Assembly: GCA_005281725.1 (NCBI GenBank)
Contig: SSBO01000002.1
Span: forward strand, 854,845-918,844
Source: Wuchereria bancrofti
Lineage: Eukaryota > Nematoda > Chromadorea > Rhabditida > Onchocercidae
Direction: 5' to 3'
DNA length: 64,000 nucleotides
In this document: positions 33,849 to 43,246 of the stretch, piece after piece
How positions within the stretch are numbered: position 1 is the first letter of the stretch
Layout: each line of letters begins with the position of its first letter
Translations under genes and position numbers: made by a program
The notes under the pieces: model-generated
What the model was told of the DNA's origin: nothing
Databases searched by the model: none
The model's input: the letters and a program-made list of their open reading frames with translations, nothing else

Positions 33849-34391
33849 GCCTGTGTCTTCTTTAACAGAATTTTCTTCATGTAAACTACGATTGTGTTTT
33901 ATTATTTTATGATATTTGTAACTGCCATTTGTTTGGCTTTCAAGATTTCGTTGTCTCCAATAAATTATATTTATCACTTCGGTGGATTTTTTGTCTGCAA
34001 CAATGTATTCCTCCACTACTGTATACTTGGAAATATGTAAAAATGTTATCGGGAAGGAAGTATAACTTTGCCCTTGCGAATCTACCCTGATTATCATTCC
34101 TTTTATAGATCTATGTTACATTAAATTAAATTTTATTTTTTCTTCAAAAAAATAATTCGTTGAATTTTTGTTCTTTCTATTTACCCTCTCCCATTTTTAC
34201 TGTTTGATCATTTTGAACATGTTTCTACTAATACTACGACTAAAAGATAGCACGGTTAAATTTGTCACTTTTGTTATATACTTGGAAAAATCGTTGCTAT
34301 TTCTCTTTTGTCGACAGTACTTCGGATTTCAGCCTTTTTCATAATATTCGATGAATTTTATAAGTTTGAAGTTATCGCACTGAAAGAAGAG

Positions 34392-37300
34392 ATGATCAAA
34401 GGGAAACGGAAATTTGGAGAAGCATTTGGGGATGATGAGAATACTTCAAATTACTTCCGGCAGCATTTCGAGGAAACTTTAGATCCAGTTGTTGCGGATG
34501 CATTATTAGCATCAACCAATGAATCAAAGCGTATTGTTCTAGTTAGTATTTGCATATAATTTATTTTGTTAAATGCACTTTAATAAAAGTCTGTAAATCA
34601 TTGTATATAGTATTCTTTTTTCAGGAAGATCTTGGAATAGGTTTATTCCAACAGCGTTATTTTAAACTCGATGATACTACTCTAAAACAGGAAGAAATTA
34701 GAAATTTTGGTCTAAATTCAAAATTGGTGAAGAATTTTGAAATTTTTAATGGAAATACACTAAGCAAAGCACAGCTATCATTATACTCCATTATCGGCAG
34801 ATACATCGATCTGTGTGCCGCAGGATTAAAAATCGATTGCACAGTTACTGTTTTTTTCATTATTTCCAATAATTATTTGGTGAACATATATGCAAAATAA
34901 ATTGTGGAGAAACCTCCTGCTTAATTACTGCTTTTCATCTCTTGAAACTTGAGTTAAAATTTTAAACTATAAAGTAAAAATAATTTAGCCATTGTATTGC
35001 TTGCATGCTATCAATCATGTTACGCAAACACGAAATATCATAATAAAGAATAAGCAATTTTTGCAAGAACGTCGCGAAAAGGTAATTCTTTTTTTTTTGT
35101 TTTCTAGTGAAATTACTTTCACTTAATTATTAGTTAACTGTTAGTAGTTCTTGCTGTTGTATCATGGTGATAGATAAGATAATCTTCCTTTATTTTACCG
35201 ATTTATACACGAAATAGTAGTATATCTTTTTGATTTAATACACTTGCTTCCAAAATTTTACTGTGTGATTTGAAAATTATGCTATGTGATTTTTTTCGAT
35301 TTAATATACTTACTCCCAAAAATTTTACTATGTGATTCGAGACTGAGTTTTTATGCGGAAGAAAAGAGGAATGGTCATTTATTCACGTTTTATATTTGTA
35401 TCATATGTTTTCTCATATTTTTATCGCGTCTTGTTAAGATATTTTTAATTGACTAATGTTTTTCCAAGTTTAAATTTCATATTCAGGGAACACTAACCGA
35501 TGATGATATTGAAAATGCACGTGATCAAGGATTATCTCGACCAAAAGTGCTAATTATTTGCCCCATGAAAAAGGATGTCTTTCCAATTGTTGAAAATTTT
35601 CGAATGCTAATTTTTGGTGATTCAGATAAGCCATTTATTTCGAATTATCGGCGATTCAAAACGGAGTATGGTGATACGGGTTTCAAAATATCAGAAAAAA
35701 GAAAGGTTTCAAAAAATCACCGCCAATTTTATGAGACTCTTCATTTATCTCAATCTCGTTTATGTTTTTATCAATTTGTCAGTAAAAGCTTTATCAATGT
35801 TTTTATCAAATTTACCAATAAGTATTCTTTTTTTCTTGTCCATATGCGTGTGTGTGTTTTCGTTTCATTTTTTCATACACCCAATTATTTATTACTTTTC
35901 AGGTTTCTGTTGATTATCGGGAACTTATGAGCGGAAATATTGATGATTGCTTCCGGATTGGTGTTGCAATTGCCAAAAAAAGTTTAAAACTTTATACAGC
36001 ATTTGATGAATCGGATATTTTAATTGCTTCACCATTGGGTTTACGGATGATTGTAGGTGAAGGTGGTGAGGAAGGAGAAACGGACTTTTTGGCTTCCATA
36101 GAAGTGTTAATCATTGATAAGGTAGGTTCCTTTTTCTTTTTGAAAAGATTTAAAACAGTCATTTTTATGAATTTCTCGTTGCTTTTACAACGTATTTTTG
36201 TAGTGTCGGGATGAATAATATTCGTAAGAATCTACTGAAACCAAATGTTAAATTTAGATATTGAAGATTTCTATACTTTTCTTGCTCAAAACTTATGTCA
36301 TTTAAAGAAAAACCGTTAAAAAAATTTAGGCTGACATATTGCTAATGCAAAATTGGGAACATTTGTTAAATATTATGAGTAGTTTACATATACAACCGAA
36401 GAAACTCACAGTTGATATATCACGAGTTCGACGTTGGAGCCTCGAACAATATTCCAAATTTTACAGGTTTTTTTTTTGAGCTTTTGAACAATACTTTTAT
36501 GTGTATAAACAAATGGAATTTATCAAATTAGGAAATAAATTATATTATTAGGCAAACAGTGTTGATATCAGAAGAACGTCGTGCGGAATGTGATGCATTA
36601 TTTGCTATTTATTGTAAGAATTTTGCTGGATTTGTCAAGCTGCTAACACGAAGTGAAGGATTGCTAAATAATGTTTGTTTTTTGCTCTTTTTTGTACAAA
36701 TTAGACTAAAGTTTGAGGGTTAATAACTATGAACTTGACGGATATTTAAACTTTCAAGCGGACGTGAAATTAGTTAATCAGCTTCCGGGATATATAACAA
36801 TAACTTGCCTTTCCCTGACTTTGATATTCAGTTTGATTTCAATGTTTGTAGCATTTGTGCTTATTGATCTACTAAATCAATCAGGATATAAGAAAGTACT
36901 TTTTTATTGAAGGAAGTTTCTGGTATAATAGTTTTGATCAAACATGTAATAAACATAAAATCTCGAACTAGTAATTTTTTATTATGCAATAGTTGATAGC
37001 GTTATCGAAGATTTTGGCAATTTCAGATAGAGATTCCATACTGCCAGGAGTTGCAACGAATCGATGTTAACGTAGCAGAGAATCAGTCTGATATCCGATT
37101 TAATTTTTTCAAGGTATTTTTATCTACAGTCAATAAGGGTAGTGCGAATTTTTGAAAATTAATGAATTTTTTATGGAACAAAATTTTTTTAACGAAAAGA
37201 TGTGTACATGCATATATACGCCGACATATAGATGCTACCTTTGAAATAAATACAAATGATCTTTCAGGAAAAGATTCTGCCGAAGTGTGAATTGGGTACA

Positions 37301-38198
37301 GTTATTTTTATCCCATCTTATTTTGACTTCGTAAGAATTCGGAACTATCTAAAGAATGAAAACGAAAGTTTCGTCCAACTTCATGAGTACGCAAAGGAGG
37401 GGAAGGTCAGTTTTTACTACTAAGCTTTCTGCTTGTCTTTTTCTCCAGAAGCAATAAATACCAAATAGCAGGGAAAAAAGCTTATGACTGTGATACTATC
37501 ATTTGTCTTTGGTACATTCTCAGTTGCTTTTGTCTCGAGAATACATTCTCATTACTTTTAATGATATGATGATTTCTGATCCGCAGTGTTAGGAAAATCA
37601 TAGAGCTGAATTAATGCTTCCATTCACAACAGAACTTGACGTTTTTTCTCCGAGATTTTCTGGTAGAAAAACTATAATTTCTAAAATAAAGCCATAATTT
37701 ATAGGTAGCAAAAGCGCGGGCGTTATTCTATAAGAAGGAAAAGAAAATTATGCTTATAACAGAACGATTTTATTTCTATCGACGTTATAATATTAAGGTA
37801 TTTATAAAGCTTTTGTGATTCTCCTTTTTATTTCGAGAAAATAACTAAGATGCCAAGAGTCCCTCTATGGGAAACGCTTTCAGCAGTTGTTTTTAGGCAC
37901 AGACGTTTTGTCGAAACTAAATGGTTTTCTAAGTCGCCTTAAAGTGCTTTAGTTTTCAAATCTCTTATGCTTCCTTTTTTCTATAATTCAGGGTATCGGA
38001 TCACTCACTTTTTATCAACCTCCGGCACAACCCAAATTTTATCACGAAATGATTAATCAGGTGGATTGTAATTATGCTCATGTTCGTATGCTATATACGA
38101 AATTTGATTTCCTTCGTATGGCTCACATATTTGGTGATGAATGCACACGGCAGATAATGTCTTCCACTAAAACATCGCATGCTTTGGTAAGCCGGTAA
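34392..38198 (+). CDS. UTP25: UTP25 / digestive organ expansion factor (DIEXF) homologue
   Basis: Nucleolar helicase-like protein of the small-subunit processome, needed for 18S rRNA maturation. Exons: 34392-34541, 34625-34843, 34989-35081, 35487-35705, 35903-36121, 36330-36466, 36552-36672, 37027-37113, 37268-37405, 37705-37797, 37992-38198, giving about 560 residues. Seen: [122 protein letters not shown] and [10 protein letters not shown]. The motif-II position reads IIDKAD, not DEAD, in keeping with the non-canonical family. The start chosen is the first in-frame ATG. The family's long acidic N-terminal extension (human protein about 756 residues) is absent or lies in unseen exons. The donors after exons 1 and 2 (gttagt, gttact) are weak. 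Confidence 0.93.
35232..35342. repeat. Diverged 66-base-period repeat in a UTP25 intron
   Basis: A segment of about 41 bases starting gatttaatacacttgc (35232) recurs at 35298 as gatttaatatacttac. Both continue with similar caaaattttact and tgtgatt blocks. A local duplication inside the intron, no function visible. Confidence 0.6.
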
Positions 38199-38818
38199 AA
38201 ACTAAGTGTTGAAATAAAACTTCAATATAATGTGCTCAACTGTGATCAAATTTAACATTTCACTCAGTGTAAAAATACAGGTTTGGATAGATAGAAGAAT
38301 GGAGACAAGCTAATTATCCCTTATTAGTGAATAAATTAGAATAGCAGTCAAACTGATGAACAACTACAGAAAGGTACCGAACAAAATATGAATATAATTA
38401 GCAGATAAATGATAGTCAAATCAAAACTTTAATCGAAATGATGATAAATTGGACAAAGATCCTGTTCTCCTCTTCAAGCACCGAGATATAATTGTATAAA
38501 ACCGGATGGTAGAGGTACAAAACAGTTGAATACAACAACAAAAATTCAGATAAACTGCAATTTAACAGTAGAAAATGAACTAAATTAAGAACGCTTTAAG
38601 AACGGGAATGGAAAAAAGGACTATGAAACAAGGATGAAAAATATCATGCTAAAAATTCAGAAAAGTATTGAGGATTTGAGTATGATGAAAACCGATGAAA
38701 TGATTAAAAATTCCAAATCTGTACATAATCCAGAATGCATTAGCATGAACTTTTCGCTTCATTCAAGGAACTACTAAAATCGTTTAAATGAAGCTTCTAA
38801 TGGTGGATGACAGTTCCT
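38199..38818. other. Convergent 3' flanks of UTP25 and the copper chaperone
   Basis: About 620 bases between the UTP25 stop (+ strand) and the copper chaperone stop (- strand). No coding exon. It must hold both 3' untranslated regions. The composition is A-rich. Confidence 0.5.
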
Positions 38819-39236
38819 TCAACAAATTTGCTTGCATTTTTTGCCAGTTTTCTGCAGTGCTGCAAGTATCGAATCAGCAGGTAGTGTGGTTGTAACAACG
38901 ACACGCTGATTCTGTACACTGATTTGTACATCTTGTATATCATCTGCAACAAAAGCCAGCAAATTAGGAAGTGAAAAAAAGAATGAATTAATGAAATTTC
39001 AAGAAGAGAACACTTGGTGGCATAAAATATGACCACCGGTTTTCGATATTTGATATTAATTCGTTTAGAGAATTAACTTATCGATGAGGTAGTATTTAAA
39101 CTTTCAGTATTTAAACTTCTTTGGAACTTTGGAAAGTTGCATCATCGAAGATTGACTTACCACCTAATTTCGACAATACTTTTCGTGCTGCATTTGCGCA
39201 TCCATCACATGTCATGTTTAATTCAAATGTATATGT
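38819..39236 (-). CDS. cuc-1: ATOX1/CUC-1-type copper chaperone
   Basis: Small cytosolic heavy-metal-associated domain protein that hands Cu(I) to the copper P-type ATPase. Two exons on the minus strand, 39236-39161 and 38943-38819, give 66 residues. Seen: the metal-binding MTCDGC (MxCxxC), AARKVLSKLG, the beta strands VQISVQNQRVVVTTTLP, and LAALQKTGKK ending KQIC. Length and order match ATOX1 (68 residues). The first exon begins with a TTTCAG acceptor and Thr-Tyr-Thr-Phe-Glu. The initiator Met is therefore missing from the recognised part and must come from a further upstream exon, which I could not locate with confidence. The intron (38944-39160) contains the let-7-like hairpin on the opposite strand. 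Confidence 0.92.
39081..39148 (+). ncRNA. Candidate let-7-family microRNA precursor
   Basis: On the + strand, 39085 onward reads tgaggtagtatttaaactt, which carries the invariant let-7 seed (TGAGGTAG). It shares its first 11 bases with the nematode miR-84-type sequence. The flanks fold: 39081-39087 pairs perfectly with 39142-39148. Pairing continues with G-U pairs, three mismatches and one bulge to about 39107/39121, leaving a 13-base loop. The predicted mature strand lies on the 5' arm, as in let-7 precursors. It is antisense within the intron of the copper chaperone. Seen: seed and hairpin. Known: let-7 family structure. Inference: that it is expressed. No computed folding energy or small-RNA data are available. 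Confidence 0.6.
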
Positions 39237-40084
39237 CTGAAATTCAAGTAAACCTAATATAATATATCTGTAGTAATGAGTTATCCTTGTCCATGGCCAG
39301 AATAGCTATAACGAAGGAAGGTTCAAAAATCCGGATTTCTTAATGGATGTAGACGACTTCCTCAAATAAGACAAACTTGTTCGGAATCGCATCTTCCATA
39401 GTTTAAATCAAACCAAATACCAAATGTTTCGAAGTTTTGAATTTAATTTATCCATTAAAATATGAACTTTTAAGCCTTTACTACAATAAAAATAAAACCT
39501 CACATTAGCCATTCAGCCAGTGTTCTTCAAGTCAAATTATCAATAGCGCCAGGCCAATACTGAAAAATTAATTTATTGCATCCAATTCAAAATATATTTC
39601 AATACAAGATCTTCTTTTAACACTTAAATAAATGGTACGAAGCCGATTTAAGTTTGGCCTAAATTCTAAATAACCTCACAGTAAGCAAAATTTCAGTAAA
39701 ATCCGAAATAGCCCGATAAAAAAATCTAAAAGGCTAAAATCAAATGTCGGGCATGATCAACACACAGACCCACCCATAAATGAGAATTGATTTTAGACTA
39801 AAGTCAAAATGCAAAAAGTTCAATATTCAATATTTTCAATATAAGTCAAAATGCAAAAGATATGATATAGAAAATATAACTTTTTTAAATAATCTATTAA
39901 AGATATATGGAATATAATACATATATGTCGTTATTAACACATTATTAAATTGAATTAAGAAACTAATAAAGTTAATATGCTTTTAGGAAAAATAACAATT
40001 TTAATTAATTTTAAACAATTTTAGTAGCAATTTTAGGACAAAGAATAATATTTGTTTAAATTTTAACTCATATATTTAAATCTA
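39237..40084. other. Upstream region of the copper chaperone
   Basis: About 850 AT-rich bases with no identifiable exon. It should contain the missing first exon, promoter or trans-splice site of the minus-strand copper chaperone. No plus-strand CCAT context of the expected AC|CAT type (ATG followed by a GT donor on the minus strand) was found. Confidence 0.4.
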
Positions 40085-40426
40085 TTATGCAAGATCGCTG
40101 TGACATTCATATGAGTCAAGCTTAATGTCAAATAATCCGGATTTCACAGTATAACATTTCAGGCTTCTTGTAGGACAATTTGAAGAAAATTTCCGGAACG
40201 AATAACAACTCTGAAAAATGTTTGACACGAGCAATTTCAGTTTCCAGTTTACGCATCCGGCAGCTTTCGTATGATTCAGTGAATATCCCGCATTGCACTT
40301 CTTGTATTTCATGTGCCATAGCATGCAACGATTGTAGAATAATTTGTCTCGTTGTCTGTTTACGTTGTCTCTGCACCGTTCCGTTTTCCGGAATGGCTTT
40401 TGATCTTTGCACTTATTTGCGTACAT
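40085..40426 (-). other. Unassigned coding-like block with overlapping open frames
   Basis: Base composition here is noticeably richer in G and C than the flanks, as in true exons, and three frames are open. On the minus strand, one frame (40426-40085) begins with ATG and would encode a Cys/Lys-rich 113-residue protein. A second minus frame (about 40412-40128) reads like a soluble helical protein (SLHAMAHEIQEV, then RKLETEIARVK), but it lacks a good acceptor or early ATG. A plus-strand frame also spans it. I recognise no family. It could be an unassigned minus-strand exon or part of the regulatory region upstream of CDK2AP1. Confidence 0.3.
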
Positions 40427-40603
40427 TTCGAGATATATATAATATGTTGAACTTATGATACATTAAAATAAACTGACTGGTCGTTTTTTTTCTTCTTTTT
40501 TAATAATCGTCCGTATTAGAAAAATTTGATACTTATTAATCAGTCATCATCCGTATGATTTTCAGGTGCAGCTGTAAATCATCCGACAAATTTGACAAGT
40601 GTT

Positions 40604-41160
40604 ATGTCGGGTGAAACTGGTGGACATACTATACAGCAGTTAACCTCTAATCAATCATCAACTACCGCAACACTTCCGCAATATTCGGTTCCGGCTGCCC
40701 AAGTATCAGGGACATCAAAATACACTCAGTTATTGAGTGTTAGTTGTTCCCTATTTCTTGAATTTTCGAATTACAAATTCGCAAATTTTAATTACTTGTT
40801 TTTTGATGGATTGTTTGAGAATGCTAAACTTGATTCTCATTATTATCCAAAATAATATACAAACTTACGAGAATGACTCTCGAACTTCCTATGGCTTTTG
40901 AATAGTTAGGAAAACGGTGGACATATTAGTCATTTTCATTAATTATTGATTTTCCTCTCAAATATTGAATTGAATGCTTAAGATTGCATAAAATTTCAAA
41001 TAGTTTTTTGTAGGTAATTGAAGAATTGGGAAAGGATATTCGGCCATCATATACAAACAATAAAATTTGTTCGGAACGTTTGAAACGAAATATCATCCGT
41101 GCTCGGATTCTTGTACGAGAATGTCTAATAGAAACTGATCGAAGTGTTCGGCAGCAATAA
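40604..41160 (+). CDS. CDK2AP1: CDK2AP1 / DOC-1 homologue
   Basis: Small nuclear protein first known as a CDK2-associated inhibitor and later as a stable NuRD (Mi-2) chromatin-remodelling subunit. Two exons: 40604-40738 and 41014-41160, giving 93 residues from the chosen ATG. The first half is Ser/Thr/Gln-rich and unstructured. The second half holds the conserved domain: [21 protein letters not shown], then [20 protein letters not shown] and a terminal RSVRQQ. This aligns residue by residue with human CDK2AP1 ([20 protein letters not shown]). A TTTTCAG acceptor at 40565 precedes an open frame upstream of the ATG, so an additional coding exon is possible. The donor agt|gttagt is weak but the junction matches the family. 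DPH7 follows after 49 bases. Confidence 0.93.
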
Positions 41161-41209
41161 TTCTTTGTATATTTTCCAACTAAATCTTTAGATTTGGGAA
41201 AGTCCAATT
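41161..41209 (+). promoter_or_regulatory. Tight intercistronic junction with trans-splice-like acceptor
   Basis: Only 49 bases separate the CDK2AP1 stop from the DPH7 start. They contain a pyrimidine-rich stretch and the acceptor aaatctttag ending at 41191, 18 bases before the ATG. There is no room for an independent promoter. This fits a nematode operon in which the downstream message is freed by spliced-leader trans-splicing. Confidence 0.55.
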
Positions 41210-43036
41210 ATGGAGACCTGCTCGCTCATCCTCCATGAAAAACCCGCTGCTTTGGAATTTATAGAGAAGAAATCGCTGAAATGTATTGTTGCAACTTATC
41301 AGCTGCATGACCACAATACTCATTCCGGTAGCGTATATAAATTGCATGGAAATAAAGTGGATAAATTAATCGCTTTACCGGGAGGAGTTTTCCGTTTTGC
41401 TGTGCAACCTGATGGATACATTATTTCTGCTTTAACAACCGGATCAATTGGTGTGGTCAATAGTGATGTGGATGCTGCACATATTTTGCCGGTAACCGAA
41501 AAGAGAATTCTACTTTCGGTTGCAATTTGCGGAAATTCTGCACTCTGCTCCGATGTTTGTGGAACAGTGCATGTTATTAATCTGGAAACGGGTATTTTTT
41601 TTTTTTGTATTAAAGCTCAGATCTTGAATTGAAGTGTGGAAATTGGAGTAGCAATTTTTCAAATTTAAGAGTGGAAATGGAAATAGTCCTCATGTTACAT
41701 AAAGAACATTTGCATCAAATTTCTGCATTAAATTTCATCCTCAACCATAAAAGCACAACAATGTGATATGATGTAGGACAAATAGCAAATGTGATGATAT
41801 ATAAAGTAATTATAAATAGTAATATAAAATATATATAAAATAGTAAGAGCACAGAATGAAATCATTTCTAGCACTTAATAACTGGTTCCTTCTGTTAATT
41901 GTACTTTAACACAGAAGACTGGAAGTATTCTTTAATATTGGTGTTAATCGGACACCATAACTAATCTAAGCAGTGTAGAATAATTTTCAAGTTTCCGACA
42001 TAGATCCCTGTTAGTTTACAGATTAAAATAGTTTATTTATCTTTAGACAAGTATATCGAGAGATATAAAAGTATCAGCATCTTTCTACTTATTTCCAAGT
42101 TTTCCATGTGTTTATGTTTTCCTGTATTTCAGGAAACATTTCTTTCTCCTTTCTGGGACATACTTCACCGTATACTGATGAACCGTGTGAGGTTTGGACA
42201 ACGACATGGCTTGACACCAATTGCATCCTATCGGGTGGTGAAGATAATCTACTAAAACTATGGGATTTGCGATTAGGTACAAAACAACCAGTCAGTGTTA
42301 ACAAGACACATCAGTGCGGTGTCATTTCGCTTCACACAGAAAATTCAGAATACATTATTAGTGGTTCATATGATGATCACCTACATCGCATCGATCTCAG
42401 GAATTTTGCTCAATATATTCTTGACAAAAAAGTTTATTTTTCAAATCTATTTCTGTTTCCGATATTTTTAAATTTATGAATCCATAAATTTGTTCTAGAG
42501 ATAATAATGAAATATTTGATTAGGGGATCGTAGTTTATAACCTAGAATTTCGTGTGATCCTCAAATCAAACTAGAAATTAAAATTTTATACATTTTAAAA
42601 CTCTTTTCGCAATATGTGTTATCTAAAGGAAATCTGAATTTCGAGTTATACGACTCATCGAATTGTAGAATTATTCCGGCAAATTATTTCAATTTCAAAT
42701 TTTAAAATTCACTTCAGTTATATGGTATGAGTCTCGGAGGAAAACAAATATTTGGAAATAAAAACAAAATTAACTTAATTCACAGACAAAAAACATTGAT
42801 TCATTTTCCAGATAAATGGTAGTGCATGGAGCATACGCATTGCTGATGAAAATTCCTATGTTGTCTCATGCATGTATGGTGGTTGGATAGTGATCAAAAA
42901 GGATAATTTTGATATTCTTCAGGAAAATAACAAACTAGGCGAAAAACTGTTATATGATGCAGATTTCTCGCCACATACTTCCGTTATTGCTTCCTGCACT
43001 TTCAATAATTATAGTGTGAATTTCGAAACGATATAA
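41210..43036 (+). CDS. DPH7: Diphthine methyltransferase DPH7 (WDR85), WD-repeat protein
   Basis: WD40 beta-propeller enzyme of diphthamide synthesis. It removes the methyl ester from methylated diphthine on eEF2 so that the final amidation can follow. Three exons: 41210-41591, 42133-42431, 42812-43036, giving 301 residues. Seen: repeat blades with SVAICGNSALCSD, CEVWTTTWLDTNCILSGGEDNLLKLWDLR, CGVISLHTENSEYIISGSYDDHLHRIDLRN, GSAWSIR and a final blade FSPHTSVIASCTFNNYSVNFE. The SGGEDNLLKLWD and GSYDDHLHRIDLRN blades match the DPH7 pattern (GSYDEHILLWDTRN in human). The protein is shorter than human DPH7 (452 residues), mainly because the long loop before the last blade is missing. The preceding junction suggests co-transcription with CDK2AP1. 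Confidence 0.9.
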
Positions 43037-43246
43037 ATTGTTGGCTACCGTTAGGAGTCGATTCTATTTGTTAAAGTCCTCTCATAGTTCGGTGACTTAT
43101 AAATTGTACAGAATTTCATTGCATTATAAGTTTGATTAAATGTATAAAATTGTGATCATATTGGAACTCCGTTTTCAGCATTCTATTTTATACAGTAACA
43201 AAGAAAAAAAAAAACAACCCTAGCCTCCTGTGACATAAATTACAAT

